From positions 14,133,049-14,197,048 of the forward strand of contig NW_020654422.1 in assembly GCF_003589595.1 (NCBI RefSeq): a stretch of 64,000 nt of DNA. The letters run 5' to 3'. The notes below the pieces were generated by a model. The model saw only the letters and a list, made by a program, of their open reading frames with translations, was not told the DNA's origin and ran no database searches. A program made the translations under genes and the position numbers. Within the stretch, counting starts at the first letter, position 1. Each line of letters starts with the position of its first letter. Of this stretch, positions 12,338-24,470 are shown in pieces. The DNA is from Hyposmocoma kahamanoa. Taxonomy: Eukaryota; Arthropoda; Insecta; Lepidoptera; Cosmopterigidae.

Positions 12338-12986
12338 TTAGTAGCAGTAGAGCTCTCCGTGAAAGATTTCTTTCAGAGAAGTACTGCCTACCTTAGCAAT
12401 TTCTGTCGCCAAGCAATAAAGTGAGCATAACGGCGTTCTAGTTTTGAAGGGTAAGGTTGCTGGTGCAATTACAGGGACATGCATAGGACTTCATGTTCAG
12501 ACTATGCTTGGAGTTTCTCTGATGGACCAAATCCCTAAAGAGGTTATACGTCAGAGCACTAAAGTAACCGACATAGTTCGCAAAATCAGTAAGCTCAGTG
12601 GCAATGGGCCAGGCATGTCTGCAGGATCGTTGATCGTCGATGGAGCAGAATTGTTCTGAAACGGCGACCACGTCAAGGAAAACGTAGTGTGAGACGCCCT
12701 GAGGCGAGATGGACAGACGACCTGAGCAAGGTGGACGGCAGCGGCTGGATGCGGGCGGCACAAGACCGGGAGAGTTGGCGTGCTTAAGTTATATCCAGCA
12801 GTGGATGCGTGTAAGCTGACGATGGCACAATACTAGTCAAGGTATCAGGGTGACGAGCACAGTGGCAGTGCTCTTCAGATCTTTGCAGTTTAAAGCTCTG
12901 AGTGGCATTGTAACTGTTATAGGAAGGCATGTCGCTTGCCATCAGGTGCACGACTTGATCATCTCGTTTTTATATATCATAAAAAA
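12338..12986 (+). repeat. Family A repeat split by an RTE LINE insertion
   Basis: The left half (TTAGTAGCAGTAGAGCTC to about 12495) and right half (ATCAGGGTGACGAGCACAG at 12844 to the TATCATAAAAAAA end) join to make one family A unit if the middle is removed. The middle is an RTE ORF2 tail on the same strand. Confidence 0.8.
12500..12843 (+). pseudogene. RTE-type LINE ORF2 C-terminal fragment, frameshifted
   Basis: One frame gives MLGVSLMDQIPKEVIRQ then TDIVRKISKL. After a shift near 12595 another frame (from about 12596 to 12787) gives QWARHVCRIVDRRWSRIVLK, RRPEARWTDDLSKVDGSG and WMRAAQDRESWRA, ending in a stop. This is the same domain as at 10.1 and 52.5 kb. A 3' remnant ATATCCAGCAGTGGATG follows, which is typical of these LINEs. 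Only the tail is present, as expected after 5'-truncated insertion. Confidence 0.85.
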
Positions 12987-13679
12987 ATGGACTCTATCTT
13001 GTCCTCCAGGTATTTTAGAACTGTATATAGCCATAGTCAAAGGTCCAGAATAAAAAATGTTTTACATCTGAAATACTCCGACGTAAATACATCTTTATCA
13101 TATAGTATCATATTCTAAATAAGTTTGAAGACCAAAAGCTGTAAGTGCTCTCGACTTCGAGAAGCTGCTTTCACTTGGTGGCAGCCTGGTAGCGTAGTCC
13201 AGTTAAGTCTCTTATCTTAACTTAGTAATCGCAGTCGTGGTATAAATTATTATTACTTGTAAAGTCCAGCAAAATGTAATTGAGGTTATTTTCAGTGCAT
13301 GTTGGAGAAGAAAGCAGATAACTTTTAGCTAACTACACCCTTCTCAAAAAGTGAAAATAAAATGACTGTTCAATATAAAATGTTTAATGTCTTCTCTACC
13401 AAAATTTGTGGCTGATTTATCTTATAATTTTAGCGGGCTCTCTATGATAAAAATAGTTGGGCTTCATTTAGTGAACTTGCCCATTTCAGTTAATTATCTT
13501 GGACCTACCATCAATACTCAGTGCGAGATATACAATTTGTTAACCAACGACGAATGAAATTTCATCAATAACTCTGCTTGGGTTACTAAACAACTGTGCT
13601 TAATAGACAAAGTCTTGCATGTCACGAAATTGATTTTTCATGTTATTCTAAGCTGTTTTTTATGAAACCAAATGCCGGG
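12987..13679. other. No recognised feature
   Basis: Short frames only; the sequence has no match elsewhere in the window. Confidence 0.4.
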
Positions 13680-13845
13680 GCTAACAAGTCGTGCGCCTGG
13701 TGGTAAGCGAAACGCCTGCCCCTAATAGTTGCGCAAAGCCACTCAGAGCTTTAAGTCGCAAAGATTTGAGAGGCACTGTCACTGCGCCCTTCAACTTGAG
13801 ACGTAAGTTGACTAGTTTCATGTACCTGCAATTTTACCACAGAAA
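13680..13845 (-). repeat. Family A repeat, partial
   Basis: Runs from AACAAGTCGTGCGCCTGGTG through the CTTTAAGTCGCAAAGAT block to CCTGCAATTTTACCA, then breaks off. About half of the unit is present. Confidence 0.8.
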
Positions 13846-14452
13846 AATAAATAGAGTAGAAGTGCTAGTTAGCGTTCGACACGCGCCAACTATAGATCTC
13901 GAAAGACCTATCTGAGCTCATTTTCGCTTTGTATGGTATGGTTGTGTCATTCTTTCGTGAAAATTCTGTAAAATCCTAGAAAAATATCTTATTGTGCTGT
14001 TTTAGACTTCAAAACGGATAACTGCATCTGCGTTTTATTTTAATAAATTTTCCATTTTCTTTATATCGAAATAATTTTTTTGTTACAAGAAACGAAAGTA
14101 AATTGCAATATGGTCGCTTCTTGTTTGTAGAACTTAATCAATAACTCCAATTTGTCGTAGTTCAACAATAAACCGCTAGACGGCAGCACATTGATTCAAA
14201 TTTCAATATAATATCAAACGTCGTAACTTATAATAATAGATATTGATGGCATCGAACGTTCATCGATATGCCAACAAGGTAATGTTTAAATTATATTAAC
14301 AATCCAGAATTTGTTATTTCTTTTTGAATTTGAAACTTCGACCAACCAATATTAATATTTTGTAGTGTTTCAAATTAAGAATGTGTGAATCTTAGCGATA
14401 TCGGTTCTGATAGTAATCGAGGCTTAACGCACTTCCATTGTTTTTTCTCCCG

Positions 14453-14525
14453 TGAAATTTACCAGCATCTTCACCCTTCAAAACCCTGGACGAACTCTTT
14501 CACAAGGAGGTCTACTGCTACTAAA
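14453..14525 (-). repeat. Family A repeat, small remnant
   Basis: Contains GAAATTTACCAGCATC and ACCCTTCAAAACC joined directly to GGACGAACTCTTTCACAAGG and TCTACTGCTACTAA, so the middle is deleted. Confidence 0.75.
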
Positions 14526-14817
14526 GCACAATCAAAAGCTGATAAATTATTTTAGGAAACACCTTATGAAACTGTAACTGTTGTACTTTTTCAAGTAGCC
14601 TCAAGACATACCTGAACTAAGTACGTACCTGTGCACAGCATGCATGCCTATACACTTTATTAAACAGTGTCGGTATTACGGTTCGCCGCTTTTCAAACGA
14701 GCCTGCAATGCGAACGAAGTTTATCTATGTGCCTGTTTTAGAAGTAACATGCTGGGTTATACTTCATTGGCGTCGTTTTATTAGTAGTTACACCAATTAT
14801 CTGAATTGTTATGTTAT

Positions 14818-15115
14818 TCGGTAGCAGTACAGCTCCTTGTGAAAGAGTTCGTCCAGGAAAGTACGATCACTTTACTTACTTCTCCCGCCAATCAGTAATA
14901 TTAGCACTAATGCGTTTCGATTTTAAAGGGTGCTGGTGAAATTACTGGCACATGGGACTTTTCAACTTATGTCTCAAGATGAAAGACGCAGTGGCGGTGC
15001 GGCTCAGGTCTTTGCGAAAGCTCTGACCGACACTACAACTGTTATGGACAGCCGTGTCGCTTACCACCAGGCGCGCCACTTGTTCTTCCCGTCGCTTGGT
15101 ATTATAAACAAAATT
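14818..15115 (+). repeat. Family A repeat, near full length
   Basis: All blocks occur in order: GTAGCAGTACAGCTCC, GTGAAAGAGTTCGTCC, TTCTCCCGCC, GGGTGCTGGTGAAATTAC, TCAACTTATGTCTC, AGCTCTGACCGACAC, TGTCGCTTACCACCAGGCG and the TTGGTATTATAAACAAAA end. It is non-coding; frames on both strands here are by-products of the repeat. Confidence 0.85.
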
Positions 15116-15566
15116 GGTATGTGATTCGATTTTTATTGAAAATAGTATTTTTTTTACCTTCAAACAAACCTATTTCATTAATATTATTTATTATTGTATA
15201 GCACCTGACTAATCTTGCGGGCACCGAGCTCTTGCCATAGTTTGTAGAGTGAAACGGTTTTACTCGTATATGAAATATTCATTGAACTGGATGAATATTT
15301 TATAAAGTCTAAGTCAAATAATCACTTACTCCAAAGCTAAAATTTTTACACTTCAAAACGTAACTTTTTGAGCTACTGCTCTTTTACTGCGCTGACGTCC
15401 CTGAGAAGAACGAGCAAGAAACTATAGGGGTTGCTCTTTTCAAAATGAACTTAAATCCTATGGAATAATACACTTTGAATCATAATTGTGTGGAATCTAT
15501 AGTCGTGTTCTCTTTCCATACATTTTTATCTAACATACACAAAGTCTTTTCAATTAAAATACTTTT

Positions 15567-15570
<4 letters not shown>
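15116..15570. other. No recognised feature
   Basis: Sequence between a family A copy and the TA microsatellite. Nothing shared was seen. Confidence 0.4.

Positions 15571-15600
<30 letters not shown>
15571..15600. repeat. (TA)n microsatellite
   Basis: An uninterrupted TA run of about 15 units. Confidence 0.95.
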
Positions 15601-15601
<1 letters not shown>

Positions 15602-16605
15602 CTCCGGAATCTTATTGTAAAAACGTACACAGTTAGTTCCTTTAAGACTCGTTGACCTATGTTGTACGAAATCGTGGTACCATGAGTTTGGACGTAGTTC
15701 TAAAGTTAATATTATGGATATCTTTTTTATTAATGAAATAACGTATAAATTATGTAAAAAATCTTAGACTGTGTTGACGTACATATAGGAGGTTATGTGA
15801 TTATAATTTCGTAACGAGTGTATACAGAGTTACATGCGACTATACCACCTAGTAACTTAAAACTGAAATTGAAATATTTCTAAGAAGACAGACCACGGTA
15901 ACGTATACTTTAAAATATGCACTGCACCGAAAACAAAATGAAAAATGAAAATGTCTTCACAAAAGAAACTTATATACCTATGGCCCTCAGGTGTTATTGA
16001 ATGTAGTTTCATTTGTGAAAGTCTAGTGTCCGTACTAGAATTAACCTGTGTTATAGAGTAGGCTAACATCCTTTCACTTCTAAACATACGCAAGAAAGAT
16101 AGGCATAAGATAAAAGTATACGTCTACTTAAATAATTACAAAATAAAGCAGAATGAAAGCAAAAATGGAATTTAAGTGTAGTTAAATTGGCTTCAAATAT
16201 ATTAGAAGAAAATTGTTAGAATGTTATGTTGTAAGTATGCCACGAGTTTATATATAAAATATTATGTAATAAAAAAAATAGAGAATTTCATAAAAATACT
16301 AAAGTGATTGTATCGAAATCACACTTCGATAAGATGATATCCCATTTTTTTGCCTGGTTGATATCATAACGACATTGTCATAAAATTCTAGTTCCACAAG
16401 ATTTATTCATGAGAATAAAGGCCGTAAATAAGGAGAATAACAACAAAACCGATGACAGATACAGAAATCAGTTTTAACATAAAACTTTGATTTCTATGAT
16501 AAACTCAATTTTGGGGATGACAAATAAAAGGATGAGGTTTCTTGAATTGTAATAATATTTTATTGTAGCTGGCAAACAAGATTTTTTATTCTTTTCATAA
16601 ATTCT
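15601..16605. other. No recognised feature
   Basis: The minus frame at 15857-16093 has no domain. AT-rich throughout. Confidence 0.4.
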
Positions 16606-16908
16606 AATATCATGTGACGCGGCGAACAAGTCGTATGTCTGGGGTAACCTACACCCCTGTCCAACTGTTACTAGTTGCAGTGACACTCAGGGATTTTAAA
16701 TCTCAAAGATCTGAGGGGCACTGCCACTGCGCCTGTCACCCTGACACATAAGTTCACAAGTTCCAAGTGCCTGTAATTACACCAGCATCCACCCTTACCC
16801 TTCAAAACCGGAACGCAGTAATGCTTGCATTATAGCTTGGCGACAGAAACGAGTAAAGTGGCAGTACTTCCCTGGACGAACTCTTTCACAAGGAGCTCCA
16901 CTGCTACT
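16606..16908 (-). repeat. Family A repeat, full length, first of a tandem pair
   Basis: Runs from GCGGCGAACAAGTCG to the end motif CTCCACTGCTACTAAAA, with an 11-base insertion near CAACTGTTACTAGTTGCAG. It is followed with no gap by a second unit in the same orientation. Confidence 0.85.
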
Positions 16909-17125
16909 AAAATATCAAGTGACATGAAGCTGATGGTAAGTACTACGCCAACCTATAACTATGCCATTCAGGCTGTAAATCTCAAAGATGCATTGCCATC
17001 GTCCTCGTCACTCTGAAACATAAAGTTTAAAAGTCTCATGTGCCTATAATTTCATCAGCATCCTAACCCCTTACAACCGGAATGAAGTAATTCTCGCATT
17101 ACTGCTTGAGCGCAGAAATAAGATC
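16909..17125 (-). repeat. Family A repeat, second of a tandem pair
   Basis: Begins TATCAAGTGACATGAAGCTG immediately after the end of the preceding unit and stops at GCTTGAGCGCAGAAATAAG. It is more diverged than its neighbour, so the two are not a recent duplication of one another. Confidence 0.8.
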
Positions 17126-17344
17126 ACGTATCGGAGAATAAGGCTGTGAGCCGCTAAATCGATTAAGTGCTTACTAGATGCTACTTTGTATTACGACTCG
17201 ATTTGAAATTCATAAAAATAGCTAACTGTCCTTATTCTACCTTAGATCCATTACGTTAATTTCAATTTTCGAACCATAAGCGATTGAAATATTTATCATA
17301 AAGAAACTATAAAGTCGCTTTAAAGTTAATTTTGTTTTTATTAT

Positions 17345-17641
17345 AAAAAAAACCGACCTCAAAAGTTCGTGGAATTGCATCTGTTTGATAAGTTTTATTG
17401 AAATCGGTTACCGGTAAGTTCGGAAAACAGGATTCATCCCCTACTTTGCCACCCTTAGAGGTGGAATATTTGCTTCAATTTTAAATGGGATCAATACTGA
17501 GGTACCTTCTATTCAACAAAAAAAGAATCATCTAAATCGGTTTACAAATGCCGGAGTAAACGCGTAACATATGTACGTATAAAAAAATAAAAGAAATGTA
17601 GTGGAATTAAGAACCTTCTCCATTTTTTGACGTCGGTTAAA
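17345..17641 (+). mobile_element. Family T element, full length
   Basis: The clearest copy of the family. The left end AACCGACCTCAAAAG and the right end TTTTTTGACGTCGGTT form the terminal inverted repeat. Internal landmarks include GAAATCGGTTACCGG, CACCCTTAGAGGTGGAATA and AATCATCTAAATCGG. Confidence 0.85.
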
Positions 17642-18511
17642 CATCGTTTAACTGAATTCAAAATCGCCCCCACGGTGTGACTTATGCCTGTTTTTTGCAT
17701 TTGTTCTTTTTGTCTTGAGAGAAAAGGTCAACAAAAGTCACAAGCAAGACAAGATTCACTCAAACATTTAATTAAAAGATAGATTAAAATCCTCCATCTC
17801 TATCTTGAAATGGTTCCAAGTACAAATCTAGCCGGCAGTTGTGGACTGCTTAACTTGCAAATAAACTTCCTTTGAGCTTCCTGAAAAGCCGTAAATAGGA
17901 CTAGTCTCAGTTGATATTAAATAAGATGTTTTAAGGAAAATTTATTTTAATAAAAAGCTAGAGAAAGGCTCCGGGGTTAAATAAATCCGTGTATTCATCT
18001 AACTTCCCTTGTATAAAAATATAATATATGTTGAACATAATTTGAATGTTGGGGGAAACAACATATACATATTTGCAAATCTAGGTACTGTTTATTTATC
18101 TGTAATGTTTAATAAAATGAAAATTATGCTTGTGTATATGAAATAATGTATATTATTAACATTGTGGATATACAGCGTGTGAGGTAAAAAATCGTAGTGC
18201 TGTTACAATAGTATTGCAACGCAAAATATGTGAAATTAATGATTATAGTATTGCTGAACGTAAAATTATTATCTACACACCAATAAAACCGTCGTTGCAA
18301 TACTGGAAGAAACAATGTAATCTAATCGAAATACTCAAACTGAGACAAATTTTTTGTGAGCTAATCTGAACAAAACAGTCCATACTCAAAAAGATGAAAT
18401 ATTTTTATTCCTTGTTATTTTTAAATATATTTGGCAAGTAGAAAATTGTTTCGATGTCTATAATAGACCTTAATCCTTTAACCTGTAAATTAATTTAAAT
18501 AATCATTCACG
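17642..18511. other. No recognised feature
   Basis: The minus frame at 18124-18315 is a chance frame in AT-rich sequence. Confidence 0.4.
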
Positions 18512-18728
18512 GTTTTTTTTCATAATATCCATGACGGGACGAACAAGTCGTGCGCTTAATTGTAAGCTACAAGCCTGTCCATAATAGTTGCGGTGCCACT
18601 CAGAGCTCTAAGTCGCAAAGATCTGAGGGGAACTGTCACTGCGCCCGCCATCCTAAGACATAAGTTGACAAGTCCCGTGTGCCCGTAATTTCACCAGCGC
18701 CCTTACCCTTCAAAACCGGAACGGAACG
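18512..18728 (-). repeat. Family A repeat, 3' two thirds
   Basis: Runs from ACGGGACGAACAAGTCGTGC to CTTCAAAACCGGAACG and then stops, with the CGGAACGGAACGG end suggesting local slippage. Confidence 0.85.
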
Positions 18729-20046
18729 GAAGTGGGTCGTTCGTTTCTCATCGGTTCTGAAAAAATACAATTTTTGAGGTAATACGCGATTGTATTAACA
18801 ATGCTATGTACGTAGTATATGTTCCTCATTCTGCAACATCAACATTTTGTGTACGTTCATTTCTATTTTTTTTTCACACAATCATTATTATTGTATAAGT
18901 AACACAAGTAGTTTTTATGCAGTTTCCTTCCGACGACGCATTGATACACATAACATGTTACAATATTAAAATAAATTTCATCAGGTGGGTAGGTATGTGA
19001 AATTACTTTAGATAAGGTATCATATTAAATATTGGCACAACTGTTTTAACATCGAATAAAACATAAATAATACTACCTATAGATTTACAAGATACTTTTG
19101 CTAATCCACTGTTAATTTCATTAGATCGACTGACAAAGATTAACGACGTCTGTACGATGCAGCTCGGGCAAATTAAAAACAATTCCAATTTATCCGGAGA
19201 ACAAATACCCGGCAAGTTAGAGGAGTAGTAGATATAGACATTCGCAGCTAGCTATTTTCATTTAAAATGACTATTTAGTACGTTCTTAGATTACACAACT
19301 GCAGATGAGATAGTCGAGGGCAAGCCATTTTGTATACGAGCATATGCTACACAGGCACACGGTTATTTGTAAAATATTAACCACCTCACTAGACAATATG
19401 GTCTACTAACATCGTGGATTTTATTAAGTGTTTTTTTGAGGTATTATTTTTTTAATGGGTCTGACATGTTCAGTAGCGATCAAAGCCCCTAAATAAATAA
19501 AGATTAAAAAATGTGTAGTTTGTTACATAATGAAAGGCACAAAAACATGAGTCTTTATGAAACGAGCCGACAGGCGAGTCTCATAAAAAATTATAAAAAT
19601 TTCAGTTACATACACTGCTTTATCTACACACATATTATAAGCTCTCTGTGATGTGTTCAGGAACCGCATGTTACGACTGGGGAAATGGCGGCAAATAAAA
19701 ACTTTTCTCACGCTTGTCACACAACCGTAGTTTTTATTTTTAATTCATAGACAAACTAGAATCGGCCCCAACTATCACATCGTTGGATATCAAGTAACGT
19801 GTGGAATTGTCAAAATTGTTTGCTATTGACATTTCATTTCGAATAAAACTTCATCTCGACTGATATTAGAATTGAGGTCCAATCAAATTGTTTTGATTTT
19901 CAGAGACGTTCGAAATTTGAATGTAATAATAACATGGAATTCGATGTTATTATGAAGCAATAATAACATTTTCACTAATAAGAAATTTGTTCTAACAAAA
20001 CAGTTTATTTTTATGTTAGTCGTAATTTTTGAACACATTATCGAGA
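18729..20046. other. No recognised feature
   Basis: Frames at 19003-19215 and 19523-19720 (minus) have no domain; no shared repeat was seen. Confidence 0.4.
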
Positions 20047-20210
20047 ATTATCACTAATATCAGGTTTCTTACCACGGTATGACTTCTTTTTATTTTCCCG
20101 ATATTTCGAAATTATGAAATTATAATAATAAATAATTTAAAATTATGAAATTAAGAAACCTGATATTAATGATAATCATTTAGTGAATAACCACGAAAGT
20201 CTTAAAATCT
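20047..20210 (+). repeat. Small fold-back element, copy 2
   Basis: Arms AATTATCACTAATATCAGG (20047 on) and CCTGATATTAATGATAATC (20153-20180) pair. The spacer carries the same ACCACGGTATGACTTC segment as copy 1, plus about 45 bp of AT-rich insertion before the right arm. The right flank is also shared. Confidence 0.8.
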
Positions 20211-20859
20211 ACATTATACAGGGTTTATGATATGTATCTAGATAAAATGAAGTAAACAACTTTTGTTCCGTGACTTTTAACAATTCGTCACATTTTAATT
20301 CCATACAAAAAAAATATTTTAATAATAATAACAATAAATAAATCATTTATTTGGCATCTAGAACCCGCTTGTTACTAAATACAGACAATTTTAACTTACA
20401 ACTATTATTAGTAAATACAGACACCAACCTCAAAAAACATAAAAACACATTATTACGCTCGAGACGCCGACTACCCCATTAACTCACTGGCACCCGGATG
20501 AAACGACGGAGCATCAGCGCAAAAATCTTATAAATTTGAACGATCTAACCGGCGATAACTCTGTGTAAAACGCAGAAGCGTGAGCGAGGGTCATCTGTAA
20601 GGACGCTTGTACGCTTAAACTTCTTCTTGGTACCAAATACACATCTAAAAAGTATCAGATAGTACAAGAAAAACTTAAAAGTTTATTTGACGTGGTAAAT
20701 TTATTATGTTTTGTAAAAAGTCATGAAACAAACGTTATTGTTTGTGATATTAGTGTTGTTAGTAATATAGACCTGAGAGGATGTTAGTTTTTCCTTCATG
20801 CCTTCCTCAAATTTATAATTCCACATGTGATCATACGTCACAAGTGCTTTCATCACATT
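20211..20859. other. No recognised feature
   Basis: Includes a less AT-rich patch near 20455-20600 with no coding frame. Confidence 0.4.
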
Positions 20860-21000
20860 AAAGTCATAAAAATAATACGAACTATATGAAACAAATTACG
20901 TGTTTATGAAATTTTCTAACTCTCTTATTATAAGCATAAAAAAGTTATCGACTAATTTCGTCCGTAAAATGTTGTTATTTTGCAGGCTGACCTTATTACA
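20860..21000 (-). repeat. Family F repeat, copy 2
   Basis: Reverse complement of the 5.25 kb copy, sharing AAATTAGTCGATAACTTTTT, GTTTCATATAGTTCG and GTAATAAGGTCAGCC. Identity is patchy outside these blocks. Confidence 0.6.
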
Positions 21001-21221
21001 CCAATAATGTATTTATAGTCTAATAAAAATAGAACTGAAAATCGTTAAAAAAAATCAAAAATAAGATTTATAAAGAAATGGTAATACTTTACTGCGATAT
21101 CACAACCTTAAGTATATTTGCGCAATACGTCCGATTCATAAGTTCCGAATCCGCGAAAATGATGGTCCGAAATGTCACAGGTGTCAGAAGTTACTGCTTA
21201 GTTAGAAGTTACTAGTTAACT

Positions 21222-21408
21222 GCCTTGGTGGCCGAACGGTTACCATACCTCCCGGGCCGGGAGAAATATTTATATGGCCTACATTTATTTCTCTCGTGAG
21301 TTTGGGTGTAATTTGTGGTTGTCTATGTGTGTGTCCATGGCACCCGCGACACAGGGTTTCCCTAGTGCGGGGCTATGTTGAGTGTGTGCGTTATTATTAA
21401 AAAAAAAG
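21222..21408 (+). mobile_element. tRNA-derived SINE, family S1, head deleted
   Basis: The A-box (TGGCCGAACGG) is kept but about 35-40 bases including the B-box are missing, so the head jumps from TTACCATACC to TCCCGGGCCGGGAG. The body matches the family well and ends in TTATTATT then an A run. Confidence 0.88.
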
Positions 21409-21422
21409 TGTAATTTTATCTC

Positions 21423-21518
21423 TAGTGTGCACAAACGACATCCGAAGTGGGTCCGAGTTTTCTAGATTGGTATAGTCTCGGATTCGGAAGGAATACGAAT
21501 CGGATACAGTGTGCACAC
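21423..21518. mobile_element. Short TIR element, family G, copy 1
   Basis: Ends TAGTGTGCACA and its inverse GTGTGCACAC enclose TCCGAGTTTTCTAGATTGG and GAATACGAATCGGATAC. At about 95 bp it is one of the smallest elements here, MITE-like. A second copy is at 63.3 kb. Confidence 0.65.
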
Positions 21519-21525
21519 GCGTGCA

Positions 21526-23007
21526 GAAGCACGGTAGTGGTGCCACTGTGGTGCTAAAGGAGCGCCACTACAAATTTTCATACATTTTTTGCAAGCGCAG
21601 TTATAAAGCCTCTGTCACAGTAAGAGAACTAAAAGTTAGTTAAAATTTCTGTCACTGCCATAGTAGCATACATCCGTCGACATACAAGCGCCTAATTTGA
21701 AAGCGCCTTAATAACGCCACACAAACTCTATACTATTAATAATTTTATTTGGAATATATATTTTTTTCACCTTACATCTTAACAACAAAATAAATTCAGT
21801 AAAATAATTATAACTATAATGGTTCTCTCACTACACAGCAACTAATTAACTGAATCCTCCAAACTTTTCGCATTTTCCCTATAATAACTCCTACCATTTT
21901 TGTAACCATAACATGATGAACATTTTCACAATTGTGTAACGTACAAAACATCCATCCATCTATAAAATTGATTGCAAACTAACACATCAAAAAGAATATT
22001 ATTGAGAATCCTTCGATTTGTTATTTTCAACGACAGTTAAATGTTTTCATCGATTTCATTTTAATTCCAAGATTCCTAGAATGTTGTTTAAATAATGTAG
22101 CATTTCTATTTTATACTTTATACTTCTCATTTACCATGGCACCTCAAATTTTCGAGATTCAATATTTCTTATTTTTTATTTTATTCGTGTCGCTATTTAT
22201 CTGTCATCTACAGTTTTAAATAATTATGTACTAAAGAAATTGCTATGAGTTGATACACTATGTGTATATGTTACAAAATTATTAATAGTACATTTTTATG
22301 TACAATTTCACAAAATTTCACTCCCATTTCATTCCACAGCAATGTTAATTGACCCATTATTATTTTAAAGATATTATAATATATTATATAATATATTATT
22401 ATAATAGATATTATATAAATGAATTAGCATACTTCTTAATAAAAAAAACTTTTTATACTTATGTTAGTCACTCATACGAAACATCGAGCTATAAAATATT
22501 TCAAAATATAACTTCAGATCCCTATTTAGCATGTTCATATAAATTGATAGAAGTAATAAAATGTCTGATTAAACTCAAACAATTTAAGTCCGTCCTTCAA
22601 CTCGAAACAGGGCCACTTTCTTCTTTTGACCAATTACTATAATGGGCAACCCTTTGTGTCGCCTCGCATATCATCAGACTGAGTCTGAGAAACTTGAATT
22701 TAAATTGATTATTTGTTAATCACTCTAATACCCCTTATCTTAGAGTAGCAAATCGCTGTACAGATATCACAATGGTTCCATTATCACAAAGTTCATTATT
22801 TGTGGAAAGAAGCTTTGAAATTTCATTGCATTTTAACATACTGTTACTATTTTATACTACATCAAAAGTGAAGCAGCGCTAATTGCTGAAGTTTTCTAAT
22901 TAAAATTAACTCCGACCTGTAAGCTGAATATCTTTAGGTAACTTCACTTGGGCTTTGATGAATAGTTTTAAATGCATACAGATTTTAAATTCGCTTCCAA
23001 AATGAGT
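21526..23007. other. AT-rich stretch, nothing recognised
   Basis: The 97-codon frame at 22349-22642 is rich in isoleucine and tyrosine and starts inside a palindromic TATTATAATATATTATATAA-type tract (about 22364-22412). I regard it as chance in low-complexity DNA. Confidence 0.4.
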
Positions 23008-23452
23008 AATTAAATCACAAAGATCTGAGGGGCACTGCACTGCGCTAAAATCTTTTCCTGCAACGACATGTACAACGGACAAAGTCTTTGATGTACGATT
23101 AATTTTTTTTCTTTACTTGTGTGGTTTTTCCTTGTGTGGTTTATTCTTTGGACTTTTTGTTTTCTTATGCTTGTGTAACTACATTTACCACTTACCCTCC
23201 GTTTACTTTTGACTTTCTTACATTCATTTGTCTTTCTTTCGTCAGGTTTTTGTTTCCTACCTCTCAAAGTACGAAGAAGTTTGTCTGTGTATGCTAACAT
23301 AAGTTGACAAGTCCCATGTGCCTGTAATTTCACTAGCACCCTTAGCCTACAAAATTGGAATACAGTAATGCTCATATTTAGCGGAAGAAATAGGTAAGGT
23401 GGCAGTACTTCCTTGGACAAAGTCTTTCACAGGGAGCTCTATTGCTACTATT
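23008..23452 (-). repeat. Family A repeat interrupted by about 240 bp of unknown sequence
   Basis: The first part (ATCACAAAGATCTGAGGGGC to about 23055) and the last part (ATAAGTTGACAAGTCCCATG at 23296 to GCTCTATTGCTACT) are family A. The 23056-23295 insert is not. A 136-codon minus frame crosses all three parts, and its insert-encoded stretch is very lysine/arginine-rich. I do not recognise it. Confidence 0.75.
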
Positions 23453-23535
23453 ATTTAATGGATTGGTAAATGTAAGTTACTGGAGGATCCCAAACGTGGC
23501 GATTAGAATTTCTGTAACTCATTATTCGTACACCA

Positions 23536-23712
23536 GGATAAGATGTAGGAAGGAGCCTCCTCGCAATGGCGTGCTATTCATGTCTAGGGCCTTGAAAACA
23601 TTCGGCGAGTTCATTGGCAAATTCTTTCATCACGATAGCAAACATTTCCCACACTTCAACATGGGGGCAACGACCAATGACGCGGGTTGCAGCAGTAACT
23701 TCTGGGCCAAAA
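23536..23712 (-). repeat. Family B repeat, copy 1
   Basis: Shares GGAGCCTCCTCGCAATGGCG, a CATTGGCAAATTCTTTCATC-type block and ATGACGCGGGTTGCAGC then TTCTGGGCC with 28.8-29.0 kb. Read on the minus strand both copies translate to a similar peptide (TAATRVI, HVEVWEMFAIVMKEF here), so it may derive from a coding sequence. The family is not recognised. Confidence 0.6.
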
Positions 23713-24130
23713 TAATATAACCATCGATACGATAAGAAGACGGGAAGTTAGAAGTTAGATATATTTTACCAATATATGTTATTACAACAGTTACAACCTC
23801 CGTCAAATATCTTTTCAGAAATGCTTACTGTTTACTCGTATTGTGTATAATAGCAATGGGAGTAAAGGTGTACTGTGCCTATATGTCACTATACTACTGG
23901 CATTAATGTCTCAAGCACAAACAGATGAGAACACATTAGACACACACAATACACTCTCAATCAGTTTTGATTATATTATACCTCATCATTTGCTCTTTTT
24001 TATGTTTATTTTATTTATATGTATTATATATATATATATTATTTTACAAATATAAATAGCGTTTTTTACTTTTTACTTGGACGAAGCGACATCATCTTTG
24101 TCATTTATTCGGCTATACTGAAAACCGGAG
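23713..24130. other. No recognised feature
   Basis: AT-rich; a TATATATATA run lies near 24023. Confidence 0.4.
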
Positions 24131-24337
24131 TAATAACGCACACACTCAACATAGCCCCGTACTAGGGAAACCCTGTGTCGCGTGTGCCATGGACACACAC
24201 ATAGACAACCACAAATTACACCCAAACTCACGAGAGAAATAATTGTAGGCCATACAACTATTTCTCCCGGCCCGGGAATCGAACCTGGGACCTCTGCGTG
24301 GCAGTCCGGCATGGTATCCGTTCGGCTACGGAGGCAG
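24131..24337 (-). mobile_element. tRNA-derived SINE, family S1
   Basis: On the minus strand the head reads GCCTCCGTAGCCGAACGG with a perfect B-box GGTTCGATTCC, then the family body, ending TTATTA at the left. The A-box has one change (TAGCCGAACGG). Full length. Confidence 0.92.
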
Positions 24338-24354
24338 TTAAACGAGAACATTAA

Positions 24355-24470
24355 CGAGAGAGTTAACGAGACATTTTCCAACATCTTGTTAAAAAAGCTG
24401 AGTGGTAACCAGTTTTGTATCGTTTTCAGTGTAATTGCTTTTAAATTGTATTTTATCCTAGGTTTTTTTG
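24355..24470 (+). repeat. Repeat shared with 45.5 kb, copy 1
   Basis: Contains AAAAAGCTGAGTGGTAACCA then TTTTGTATCGTTTT, matching 45521-45625 (TAAAAAGCTGAGTGAATACC, TTTTGTTATCGTTTT). Class unknown. In this copy it directly follows the SINE head. Confidence 0.55.

Noticed and set aside
22349..22642. 97-codon open frame as a gene
   Set aside because: It starts in an AT palindromic tract and its composition (Ile, Tyr, Lys) is that of random AT-rich DNA.
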